Source: Mageeibacillus sp. UBA3708
GTDB lineage: Bacteria > Bacillota > Clostridia > Saccharofermentanales > Saccharofermentanaceae
Assembly: GCA_002371375.1 (NCBI GenBank)
Contig: DFIB01000132.1
Span: 479-6,122 of the forward strand
Length of the DNA: 5,644 bases
Reading direction: 5' to 3'
The notes beneath the pieces are model-generated. The model was not told the DNA's origin. It made no database searches and worked only from the letters and a program-made list of their open reading frames with translations. Position 1 is the stretch's first letter. The number at the start of each line of letters is the position of its first letter. The position numbers were made by a program, and so were the translations under genes. This document shows positions 1-5,644 of this stretch, in pieces.

Positions 1-526
1 GGTTCTGGAAGCTCCACAGGTCGATCCCCGCTTCCGGCTCATCGAAAACAGACATTCTCGACTTCTTGGCGAGCACAGTCGCGATCTCGATGCGCTTGAG
101 TTCTCCGCCCGACAGGCTCGCATTGACTTCCCTGTCGATATAGTCCCTGGCGCAGAGGCCTACTGCGGCAAGGTACTTGCACGCGTCGGAAGAAGACAGT
201 TTCCGGTCTCCCTTTGCAAGTCTCAGAAGGTCAAACACCTTAACTCCCTTGAACCTCACCGGCTGCTGGAAAGCAAATCCTATCCCGCCGCGGGCTCTGT
301 CTGTTACACACATGTCCGTGATGTCTTCACCGTCAAATATGATCTTACCCGAGTCAGGCCTGATTATTCCGGCGATTATCTTGGCAAGCGTTGATTTGCC
401 GCCGCCGTTAGGTCCCGTCACGACGGTAAGCTTGCCATCGGGGATCGTCAGACTGATATCGTCCAGTATCTTTTTGGTTACGCCGTCTTCCGTAACACTA
501 TAGGTTATATTCTGTAATTCGAGCAC
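1..526 (-). CDS. sufC: SufC-like ABC ATPase, Fe-S cluster assembly (3' end outside window)
   Basis: The first 175 residues of a cytoplasmic ABC-type ATPase are visible; the rest lies beyond the left edge. Walker A is GPNGGGKST (residues 38-46), the Q-loop region reads FAFQQPVRFKGV (about 84-95), the signature is LSGGE (138-142), and Walker B with the catalytic Glu is MSVFDE (158-163), followed by PEAGIDLWSF. The FQxPxxxxGV Q-loop region resembles SufC, the ATPase that works with SufB/SufD scaffolds to build Fe-S clusters, rather than a transporter ATPase. The PEAGIDLWSF stretch differs from the IDSGLDIDAL form of classical SufC, so this is probably the SufC-like version of anaerobes and archaea. 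The start is GTG at 526: an in-frame TAA lies eight codons upstream (547-549), no ATG intervenes, and AAGGAG (538-543) sits 11 bases before it. A SufB/D-like partner would be expected downstream, outside the window. The family call is firm; the exact symbol is less so. Confidence 0.85.
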   Translation of the reverse strand, partial: MLELQNITYSVTEDGVTKKILDDISLTIPDGKLTVVTGPNGGGKSTLAKIIAGIIRPDSGKIIFDGEDITDMCVTDRARGGIGFAFQQPVRFKGVKVFDLLRLAKGDRKLSSSDACKYLAAVGLCARDYIDREVNASLSGGELKRIEIATVLAKKSRMSVFDEPEAGIDLWSFQN

Positions 527-537
527 TTCCCTTTTGT

Positions 538-543
538 CTCCTT
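538..543 (-). promoter_or_regulatory. Ribosome binding site for the SufC-like gene
   Basis: AAGGAG on the minus strand lies 11 bases before the GTG at 526. This is slightly long spacing, but no better start exists: the frame is closed by TAA at 547-549 and has no ATG between. A second purine run (GGGAA, 527-531) abuts the start codon and could contribute. Confidence 0.6.
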
Positions 544-561
544 TTTACATATTTTCGACAT

Positions 562-588
562 ATTATAACATACTAAAGCTAATGTTAA
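562..588 (-). promoter_or_regulatory. Sigma-A-type promoter with extended -10
   Basis: On the minus strand the -10 is a perfect TATAAT (567-562) preceded by TGT (570-568), giving an extended TGnTATAAT -10. TTAACA (588-583), a 5/6 match to TTGACA, lies 15 bases upstream. That spacer is short, but extended -10 promoters tolerate a poor -35. Transcription would begin near 555, giving a leader of about 29 bases that contains the ribosome binding site. The promoter would separate the SufC-like gene from the upstream unit. Confidence 0.65.
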
Positions 589-599
589 CGTACGCTAAC
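584..599. repeat. 16-bp near-palindrome overlapping the -35; possible operator
   Basis: The plus-strand half-sites GTTAACGT and ACGCTAAC are reverse complements except for one pair (A588/C595). The element covers most of the proposed -35 of the SufC-like promoter and the TAG stop of the preceding gene. Its position suits a repressor site, but no regulator can be named from it. In the minus-strand transcript it could also fold as a short hairpin (6 pairs including one G-U, GUAC loop). No U-tract follows, so it is not a convincing terminator. Confidence 0.35.
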
Positions 600-1578
600 T
601 CTCATCGCTGTCACCGGGTTCAAATACGGGCGCGAGGAACGGCAGCTGAGCTCCACAGTGCGGACACGTAGTATGGTGCCCCTCGATATAGATTCCGCCG
701 CAGTAAGAACAGGTTTGTTTCTTAAGCATCTCATTTCTCTCCACCTTGATCGCCGTCTTGTATTTCGCCTCATTCTTCTTGCCACAGATCTGTGCAAATA
801 CTACACCGACTATGCCGATCACGGCTATAACGCACCCTGCAATCACAAATCCCCAGGAGGTATACTGCCTCATCATCTCAGGAGTCGTATCGTCAAACGT
901 CTTGGCAATTGCTTCTGCAACGGTATACTTCCTGTCTTCTCCAAGCAGCTTTGTCAGTTCCTTGCCGAATATATTTGTCTCGTGATCACCGAGGATCGAA
1001 TCGGTATCATCACCCTGCATACCTTCCCAGTACCAGTCGTTAAAGTCGGGGTCCGGGTTACGGGGCTGCGAGTAAACTATCAGCCAGTGCTTCTCATCCT
1101 TGAAGCGTCCCACATATAGGTCATACGCATAATCTTCCAATTCACTGTAATCGGACCAGTCGCTATTATAGACTGTGCATACAGACGGAGTAATTCCGGT
1201 CTGCTCCTGAAAACTCTCAAGCGATTCCATCAGTCTCTTCTCGTCATCCGGGGTCATAATATCAGCATGGTCGGAAATATATATGACTGTGTCATAGTCT
1301 GTATCCAATCTGCTCGGATAATGAAATGACAAAGCAAAAAAAACAAAAGCATACAAGCCTGCGAACAGGACAGCAAATATAGTCAATGCAACCCTTGTTG
1401 AGACTGCATTTTGCATCGGGTCCGTATTGCTGAATATCTCATTGGGAACACCATTATGATAGTATATGTATCTTGTGGCGCCGGCAAAATAGCTCCTGCT
1501 CATACGCATTCCCGAGCCGCCGTGTGACCCGCCGTGAAAACCTCCGCCGTGCGAACCGCCTCCGGATGAATGTGGCAT
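595..1578 (-). CDS. Membrane protein with TPM-like domain and C-terminal zinc ribbon
   Basis: A 327-residue protein of unknown function. In order: a Gly/Ser/His-rich head (residues 5-23, repeats of GGSHGG type); a linker; TM helix 1 (about 63-84); a soluble domain (about 97-240) in which MTPDDEKRLMESLESFQEQTGI followed by DYAYDLY and then HWLIVYS resembles the TPM (YgcG/TPM_phosphatase) fold; TM helix 2 (about 244-263); a basic stretch; and a zinc ribbon with C290/C293 and C305/C308. The likely topology puts the TPM-like domain outside the membrane and both the head and the ribbon in the cytoplasm. The start at 1578 is supported by GGGAAGGGGGA (1586-1596), ending 7 bases upstream. It lies 29 bases behind the RpiR gene, so the two are probably co-transcribed. 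The architecture is visible directly. The TPM assignment rests on pattern resemblance only, and no catalytic role should be assumed. Confidence 0.8.
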   Translation of the reverse strand: MPHSSGGGSHGGGFHGGSHGGSGMRMSRSYFAGATRYIYYHNGVPNEIFSNTDPMQNAVSTRVALTIFAVLFAGLYAFVFFALSFHYPSRLDTDYDTVIYISDHADIMTPDDEKRLMESLESFQEQTGITPSVCTVYNSDWSDYSELEDYAYDLYVGRFKDEKHWLIVYSQPRNPDPDFNDWYWEGMQGDDTDSILGDHETNIFGKELTKLLGEDRKYTVAEAIAKTFDDTTPEMMRQYTSWGFVIAGCVIAVIGIVGVVFAQICGKKNEAKYKTAIKVERNEMLKKQTCSYCGGIYIEGHHTTCPHCGAQLPFLAPVFEPGDSDES

Positions 1579-1585
1579 TATCTTA

Positions 1586-1596
1586 TCCCCCTTCCC
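1586..1596 (-). promoter_or_regulatory. Ribosome binding site for the TPM-like gene
   Basis: The purine run GGGAAGGGGGA on the minus strand sits in the 29-base gap after the RpiR stop, with its G block ending 8 bases before the ATG at 1578. It fixes that start over the internal Met codons at residues 24 and 26, which would remove the His/Gly-rich head. Confidence 0.6.
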
Positions 1597-1607
1597 AAAA
1601 TAAATTT

Positions 1608-2498
1608 TTACGGAGCAGGAAACTCATCGTTATCCTTGCGGTCCCTTCCTGTCTCATACACTTTGTACTGCGACCACAGTGTCTCCAGTGATTCGAATGA
1701 ACTCTTGATGTGATCCTTCCTGTGCATACCGAGGGTGACCAGAAGCGCATTGATCAGCGACAGAGGCGCAGTCAGCGAATCTACAAAAGACGCCATTGAT
1801 GATGTGGCAAGAAGCGACACATCAGCATGCTCCGTCATCGGCGTACCTGCCCTGTCAGTAATGGCAATCGTCTTGGCGCCTCTCTTATGCGCATACGCCA
1901 TGGAATTGATCGTACGCGCCGAATAACGCGGGAAAGAGATTCCGATAAGCACATCGTTCTCCGTGATCGGCATGACCTGCTCAAAAAGCTCATTCGTGCA
2001 ATTACTCCTGACGAGCACAACATCGTCGAACAGGACAGTCATATAGAAATGCATGAATTCGGACAGCGTGGCGCTTGCCCTGATGCCCATGATGTAGATC
2101 TTCTTCGCCGCAAGGATCGTCTTCACAGCCTCGTCGAACGCATCGCTGTTAAGACTTGCCAGAGTCTCCTTCATATTCTCTATATCGGCTCTCATGACCT
2201 CCTGTACAGCCGCCCTGTCATCTTCGAATCTCTCAGTATAGTCAAGCCTCTGAACGGACGTCAGACGCGATTTGAGTTCTTCCTTCAATGCCTGCTGGAA
2301 GGACGGATAACCTGCAAAGCCGATCTCCGTAGTGAACCTTACCACTGTCGCCTCGGACACGCCCGTGACCTCGGCTATCTTGGCTGCAGTCATATAAGCC
2401 GCCTTGTCGTAAGATGTGAGGATATATTCCGCTATCGCTTTGTGGCTTTTGCTGAGACTGTCATACCTTTGTTCTATTGTCTCAAGGATTTCCATCAT
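1608..2498 (-). CDS. RpiR/MurR-family transcriptional regulator (HTH + SIS)
   Basis: A 296-residue cytoplasmic DNA-binding regulator of typical family length. The N-terminal RpiR-type helix-turn-helix spans about residues 1-75, with the recognition region AAKIAEVTGVSEATVVRF (38-55) followed by GFAGYPSFQQAL. A linker leads to a SIS (sugar isomerase) domain at about 122-255, starting at ILAAKKIYIMGIRASA and including GISFPRYSART (186-196), where family members bind phosphosugars. Known members sense sugar phosphates or aminosugar/muramic acid derivatives. The ligand here cannot be told, because no sugar transporter or catabolic gene is adjacent. Both Met1 (2498) and Met2 (2495) can start. GGGGAGGA (2501-2508) leaves GGAGG 3 bases from the first and 6 from the second, so Met2 is likelier; the longer form is given. 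The gene overlaps the scpB end by 14-17 bases, implying translational coupling. The acidic and basic C-terminal tail (about 280-296) is outside the SIS core. Confidence 0.93.
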   Translation of the reverse strand: MMEILETIEQRYDSLSKSHKAIAEYILTSYDKAAYMTAAKIAEVTGVSEATVVRFTTEIGFAGYPSFQQALKEELKSRLTSVQRLDYTERFEDDRAAVQEVMRADIENMKETLASLNSDAFDEAVKTILAAKKIYIMGIRASATLSEFMHFYMTVLFDDVVLVRSNCTNELFEQVMPITENDVLIGISFPRYSARTINSMAYAHKRGAKTIAITDRAGTPMTEHADVSLLATSSMASFVDSLTAPLSLINALLVTLGMHRKDHIKSSFESLETLWSQYKVYETGRDRKDNDEFPAP

Positions 2499-3186
2499 CT
2501 TCCTCCCCGTTGCCTTTGCCTGCAGCCATAAAACCTTCGATCGTTATCTGCTTATCCTCGCCTTCAGCGGCATTCTTAAGCGAATCCTCAAGATCTCTTA
2601 TCGTCTTGTAGCTCATAAGTTCCATAGAAGGCAGTTCGTCTGTGGAAGATATGCCGAATTCGAGCAGGAACTGTCTTGATGTCCTGAACAGAGTGGGCCT
2701 TCCCGGAGCATCAAGTGTACCTGCCTCTTCAATCCATCCCCTGTCCAGAAGCCTTGATACGATACTGTCTGAAGATACACCTCTTACAGCCTCTATCTGG
2801 GCTCTTGTGCAAGGCTGATTATAAGCAATGACGGCCAGTGTCTCATATGATGCCTGCGACAGAGGAGGCGTCATCTTGTGACTGTACATCTGTTCAAGAA
2901 CCTTCTTCATGGCAGGCTTGGTGATCATACAGTAGGAACTGTCCGCCTTGCGAATCGTTATGCCGGTCAACGGGTTATTCTCGTAGGACTTTATAAGCTC
3001 TTCCAGATATTCCTCACAAGCTTTAACAGGGATTCCGAGGATATCCGATATCCTGGATACCTGAACGGGATCTCCCGATACAAAGAGGATCGCTTCTATT
3101 GCCGCAGGGATCTCCTGCGCGGTAAATCTGACGCGTTCCTCCCTGACATCATTACTGTCAAAAATCTCCTGTTGGAGTTCATCCAT
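2482..3186 (-). CDS. scpB: Segregation and condensation protein B
   Basis: A 234-residue kleisin-associated subunit of the SMC-ScpAB condensin, which compacts and segregates the nucleoid. ScpB dimers (two winged-helix domains per subunit) bind ScpA and modulate the SMC ATPase. The first winged helix starts at IPAAIEAILFVSGDPVQVSRI (about residues 26-46). The second carries the family signature LSQASYETLAVIAYNQPCTRAQIEAVRGVSSDSIVSRLLDRGWIEE (shown in part: about 109-154), followed by DAPGRP and FGISSTDELP. The C-terminal tail is acidic and likely disordered (GEEDDGNP). The start at 3186 lies 5 bases after the scpA stop and has an excellent ribosome binding site, GAGGTGATC, overlapping that stop. 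The neighbouring scpA and the canonical motif make this assignment secure. Confidence 0.96.
   Translation of the reverse strand: MDELQQEIFDSNDVREERVRFTAQEIPAAIEAILFVSGDPVQVSRISDILGIPVKACEEYLEELIKSYENNPLTGITIRKADSSYCMITKPAMKKVLEQMYSHKMTPPLSQASYETLAVIAYNQPCTRAQIEAVRGVSSDSIVSRLLDRGWIEEAGTLDAPGRPTLFRTSRQFLLEFGISSTDELPSMELMSYKTIRDLEDSLKNAAEGEDKQITIEGFMAAGKGNGEEDDGNP
2501..2508 (-). promoter_or_regulatory. Ribosome binding site for the RpiR gene, inside scpB
   Basis: GGGGAGGA on the minus strand is part of the scpB 3' coding sequence (the Gly-Glu-Glu stretch near its C terminus). It is a strong Shine-Dalgarno. Spacing favours the ATG at 2495 over the one at 2498. Its presence inside scpB indicates that the regulator is translated efficiently from the scpAB message. 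Confidence 0.7.
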
Positions 3187-3189
3187 TCA

Positions 3190-3198
3190 GATCACCTC
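3190..3198 (-). promoter_or_regulatory. Ribosome binding site for scpB, overlapping the scpA stop
   Basis: GAGGTGATC on the minus strand is a 9-base uninterrupted match to the extended Shine-Dalgarno AGGAGGTGATC. The TGA stop of scpA (3192-3194) lies within it, and AGG is 8 bases before the scpB ATG. Ribosomes ending scpA would therefore be placed directly for scpB re-initiation, fitting coupled synthesis of complex partners. Confidence 0.75.
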
Positions 3199-3947
3199 TT
3201 CTCCTCGATCAGGATACTGTCGAAAGGCTTATCCTGCTCACATTCTATCTTGTTACTCCTGAGAAGCTCGAGTATTGCCAGAAAACTGACGATCCTGTCT
3301 ATCTTCTCTGTTTTCCTGCCGGCAAAAAGCTCCTCAAAGAGCATCTTTCCTCTCCTTCTTATCGTCTGGAACAGGGTCTTCATCCTCTCCTTCACGGATA
3401 ATTTATCCTTGCGCAGGATGTGAGTGATCTTTGCCGCAATGTCCGCGAATCTTACTTTATTACGTTCGCAGATATCAGATATTGCCTGGTCAAAAAATTC
3501 CGCTTCGAATTCCTGCGGCTCCTTGGGCGGCTCGATACCCAGCTCTTTCGCCGTGGTGGGGAGCCTTAACGAGCACCCTGAATAGATCTCACGCCTCCTG
3601 CGCAGATCCTCTGCAAAGAGCCGGCAACGCTTATATCTGAGGAGACTGATGACAAGTTCCTCCCTCGGATCGTCCCCTTCATATTCCTCTGTCTTTCGTA
3701 CCTTCGGAAGCATCATCCTCGACTTGATGTTGACAAGCGTCGCACCCATGACAAGGAATTCCGAAGCAACCTCCATATCAAGTTCCCTCATTCCCTGAAG
3801 GAAGTCGAGATATTGCTTTGTTATCTCTGCTATCGGGATATCATAAATATCAATATCGTTCTTCTCAATAAGATGGAACAGAAGGTCCAGCGGACCTTCG
3901 AACTGCCTTATCTTGAACTGCGGTTTGATGTGCTCCACCTCAGGCAT
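3192..3947 (-). CDS. scpA: Segregation and condensation protein A (kleisin)
   Basis: A 251-residue kleisin subunit that bridges the SMC heads and recruits ScpB to form bacterial condensin. The N-terminal SMC-binding domain is canonical: FEGPLDLLFHLIEKNDIDIYDIPI (residues about 16-39), EITKQYLDFLQ, then MEVASEFLVMGATLVNIKSRMMLP (about 58-81). DPREELVISLLRYK follows the acidic linker. The central part (about 115-170) is the variable ScpB-binding region. The C-terminal winged helix ends with RIVSFLAILELLRSNKIECEQ, where kleisins contact the SMC ATPase head. The length is normal. The start at 3947 is the only Met before the conserved FEGPLDLL block. It lies 3 bases after the stop of the M50 protease and has only a weak Shine-Dalgarno (GGTGTGA), so translation is probably coupled to the upstream gene. 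Confidence 0.96.
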   Translation of the reverse strand: MPEVEHIKPQFKIRQFEGPLDLLFHLIEKNDIDIYDIPIAEITKQYLDFLQGMRELDMEVASEFLVMGATLVNIKSRMMLPKVRKTEEYEGDDPREELVISLLRYKRCRLFAEDLRRRREIYSGCSLRLPTTAKELGIEPPKEPQEFEAEFFDQAISDICERNKVRFADIAAKITHILRKDKLSVKERMKTLFQTIRRRGKMLFEELFAGRKTEKIDRIVSFLAILELLRSNKIECEQDKPFDSILIEEKR

Positions 3948-3950
3948 TGA

Positions 3951-4673
3951 TCACACCAGCATATTAACGAGATTGAAGAACAATGTCTGTACAAGACCGC
4001 AAAGCAGCGAGAACGGATACTCGATTACCTCGATTATCCACGACAGCAGCGGTATTCTCATAAAAGTACCTGCAAGGAACAATACCCACAGCGCCATCGG
4101 GCTGTATCTCTGGAACTGCAGATACCCCTGCGAAGATCTGACCTTGTAAGGAAGCAATTCCTCCAGTACGTGGAATCCGTCCAGAGGCGGGATTGGCAGG
4201 AGATTGAATGCCAGCAGCATAAGAGAGAAGCTGATGGTATAGAGCATGACGAGCAATATCGTCTGGAAAGCAATATGGTTATTTACGGTAAGAACCGCAC
4301 TTATGCAGCCTAACACAACTGATGCCAGAAGTGCAATGATGAGGTTGCCCGTAACACCGGCCAGGTGGACCATGATATTCATGGCTCTGTCGCTCTTGAA
4401 GCGGTTCAGCCTGTTCGGGTTATACATAACCGGTTTACCCCATCCGAAGCCTGCCACGAGTATCAGCACTGTACCGACAGGATCCATATGCGCCATGGGA
4501 TTAAGCGTAAGCCTTCCCATATTGGCCGGGGTCTGATCACCGAGCCATACCGCCACTCTCGCATGCATGAACTCATGGAAAGAGAACGATATGGTTATTG
4601 CAAACAACATGCAAAGGAGATGGAGCACCATCTCCTTGCCGCTTAATCCGGATTGAAGCAAACTTACTATCAT
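3951..4673 (-). CDS. M50/site-2-type membrane metalloprotease
   Basis: A 240-residue polytopic membrane protein of the M50 zinc metalloprotease family (YwhC-like short branch, no PDZ or CBS domain seen). The first hydrophobic segment carries the catalytic HEFMH (residues 33-37: H33, E34, H37). The other zinc-ligand motif is NLLPIPPLDGF (157-167), with D165 the likely third ligand. Between them are GFGWGKPV (75-82), typical of the branch, and the hydrophobic block AGVTGNLIIALLASVVLGC (105-123). Further hydrophobic helices lie near 138-158, 192-215 and 219-239. The active-site residues are intact, so a functional intramembrane or membrane-adjacent protease is expected; the substrate is unknown. 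The ATG at 4673 overlaps the ileS TGA as ATGA. Shine-Dalgarno support is weak (AAGG), so starting probably depends on termination-reinitiation. Proteases of this type adjoin scpA/scpB in many Bacillota, by my recall of gene order. Confidence 0.92.
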   Translation of the reverse strand: MIVSLLQSGLSGKEMVLHLLCMLFAITISFSFHEFMHARVAVWLGDQTPANMGRLTLNPMAHMDPVGTVLILVAGFGWGKPVMYNPNRLNRFKSDRAMNIMVHLAGVTGNLIIALLASVVLGCISAVLTVNNHIAFQTILLVMLYTISFSLMLLAFNLLPIPPLDGFHVLEELLPYKVRSSQGYLQFQRYSPMALWVLFLAGTFMRIPLLSWIIEVIEYPFSLLCGLVQTLFFNLVNMLV

Positions 4674-5644
4674 GCCTTGGTTACCGTAAACTTAATCTTC
4701 TCGCCGTTGATATTAACTTCTCTGGCAGTCTCGCCTTCGCCCTCTTCAAAGCTTACAGCAAGCACTTCGGAAGCGATATAATCCTTCCTCTTGGCTATGA
4801 CTGCACCGAGCTTGTCGTTGCCGCTATAGAGGACATTGATCCTGTCTACGACTTCAAGTCCGGTCTCCTTACGGAGATTCTGGAGCTTGCTTATCATCTC
4901 TCTTACGTGACCGTCTTCGATGAGATCATCAGTAAGAACTGTTGATATCGACACGGTAACACCGCGGTCTGACTGTGTCGATAATCCTTCAGGCTGTGCT
5001 GTCTCGATGATGAAATCATCTATCGTCATCTCGAACTCTTCACCGTCAACAGTGATCTTGATCGGTCCTTTGTCAAGAGCTGCCTTTGTCTCCTTGCCGG
5101 GGAGATTTGCAATAACTTCCTTGGCGGCATTGAGCTTAGCTCCGAACTTCCTCCCGCAAGTCCTCAGCTGAGGCTTGAAGGAGTAGTTGACCAGGCTTGA
5201 TGCATCCTTAAGAGCCTCGATATTCCTGATATTCAGTTCTTCCAGTACAATGGACTTATACTCGTCGTCCAGTTCCTTGTCAGCCACGACATAGATCGTC
5301 GACAGCGGCTGTCTGTTCTTGATCTTTGCAGCTTCTCTGGCCGTTCTTCCGAGTTCAACGATCGTCTGGATGAGATCCATCTCCTCCTCGAGTTCCTTAT
5401 CGATCATGCTCTCATCGCATACCGGGAAGCTTGCCATATGAACAGACTCAGGTGCATTCTTATCAACGCTTCTGACAATATTCTGGTAGATAGACTCCGT
5501 CACAAACGGTACAAACGGAGCACAAAGCCTCGTCAGCGTCTCAAGCACCATATAGAGCGTCATGAACGCATTTGTCTTATCAACTGTCATCTCGCCTGCC
5601 CAGTATCTGTCACGGCAGCGCCTTACATACCAGTTACTCATCTC
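4670..5644 (-). CDS. ileS: Isoleucyl-tRNA synthetase, C-terminal portion (5' end outside window)
   Basis: The last 324 or so residues of a class I aminoacyl-tRNA synthetase that charges tRNA-Ile; the HIGH/KMSKS catalytic part lies beyond the right edge. The visible part begins in the anticodon-binding helical domain with SNWYVRRCRDRYW (the SNWYVRR signature), then TLYMVLETLTRLCAPFVPFVTESIYQN, ESVHMASFP, and ELGRTAREAAKIKNRQPL, all as in IleS. These are followed by an extended C-terminal region: LNIRNIEALKDAS, GRKFGAKLNAAKEVI, a beta-rich stretch, and DGHVREMISKLQNLRKETGLEVVDRI before the end. No C-terminal CxxC zinc site is visible. This tail matches the eukaryote-like (type 2) IleS with a DUF5915-type domain rather than the zinc-binding type 1 enzyme. 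The Met at 5641 is internal, since the frame stays open to the edge. Any T-box leader controlling it would lie outside the window. Confidence 0.93.
   Translation of the reverse strand, partial: EMSNWYVRRCRDRYWAGEMTVDKTNAFMTLYMVLETLTRLCAPFVPFVTESIYQNIVRSVDKNAPESVHMASFPVCDESMIDKELEEEMDLIQTIVELGRTAREAAKIKNRQPLSTIYVVADKELDDEYKSIVLEELNIRNIEALKDASSLVNYSFKPQLRTCGRKFGAKLNAAKEVIANLPGKETKAALDKGPIKITVDGEEFEMTIDDFIIETAQPEGLSTQSDRGVTVSISTVLTDDLIEDGHVREMISKLQNLRKETGLEVVDRINVLYSGNDKLGAVIAKRKDYIASEVLAVSFEEGEGETAREVNINGEKIKFTVTKA

Noticed and set aside
177..503. Plus-strand open frame of 108 codons opposite the SufC-like gene
   Set aside because: The opposite strand has all ABC ATPase motifs in order; the plus-strand product has none.
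584..599. Palindrome read as an intrinsic terminator for the TPM-like gene
   Set aside because: The stem is short and AT-rich, and no U-tract follows on either strand.
658..1119. Plus-strand open frame of 153 codons opposite the TPM-like gene
   Set aside because: A shadow of the minus-strand frame, which has coherent TM helices, a zinc ribbon and a ribosome binding site.
1505..1575. Repetitive ccgccg/gccgtg tract as a possible DNA repeat array
   Set aside because: It is explained by the Gly/Ser/His codons of the protein head; units are irregular and stay in frame.
1596..1610. AT-rich inverted stretch (AAAATTTATTTT) just after the RpiR stop
   Set aside because: It allows only about five A-U pairs with a 2-base loop and no GC stem, so it is neither a terminator nor a convincing site.
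1827..2531. Plus-strand open frame of 234 codons opposite the RpiR gene
   Set aside because: It is antisense to a well-supported gene, its translation is rich in Arg, His and Cys with no domain pattern, and it has no clear ribosome binding site.
2878..3423. Plus-strand open frame of 181 codons across scpB and scpA
   Set aside because: It lies opposite two canonical genes and spans their junction; the translation shows no recognisable motif.
1..5644. CRISPR array, tRNA, rRNA, insertion sequence or prophage gene
   Set aside because: No regularly spaced repeats, cloverleaf-like segment, terminal inverted repeats or transposase/phage motifs were seen; genes cover nearly the whole window.

Overview
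The window reads as a chromosomal segment of a low-to-medium GC Gram-positive, most likely an anaerobic Clostridia-type Bacillota. The basis is the gene set (ScpA/ScpB condensin subunits next to an M50 protease, an RpiR regulator, an IleS with a long C-terminal extension), strong GGAGG-type ribosome binding sites, and frequent AGA/AGG and ATA codons. The genus cannot be assigned from sequence alone. Every supported gene lies on the minus strand, so transcription runs from high to low coordinates.

Layout in the direction of transcription: (1) the 3' part of an isoleucyl-tRNA synthetase gene enters from the right edge (4670-5644). (2) A membrane M50/site-2-type metalloprotease starts inside the ileS stop codon (4-base ATGA overlap). 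(3) scpA follows after 3 bases and (4) scpB after 5 bases. (5) An RpiR/MurR-family regulator starts inside the end of scpB. (6) A two-TM protein with a TPM-like domain and a zinc ribbon follows after 29 bases. (7) After a 68-base gap carrying a good sigma-A-type promoter and a 16-bp near-palindrome, a SufC-like ABC ATPase begins and runs off the left edge.

Genes 1-6 are packed tightly enough to be one transcription unit whose promoter lies outside the window. It would combine translation (IleS), membrane proteolysis (M50), chromosome condensation and segregation (ScpA/ScpB bridging SMC) and a phosphosugar-sensing regulator. The SufC-like gene has its own promoter and probably begins a separate Fe-S cluster assembly unit.

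I saw no mobile element, CRISPR array, tRNA, rRNA or phage gene. Most of the window is ordinary housekeeping DNA. The less ordinary points are the composite TPM/zinc-ribbon protein, the RpiR gene embedded behind scpB, the divergent Walker B/D-loop of the SufC-like ATPase, and the promoter-overlapping palindrome.
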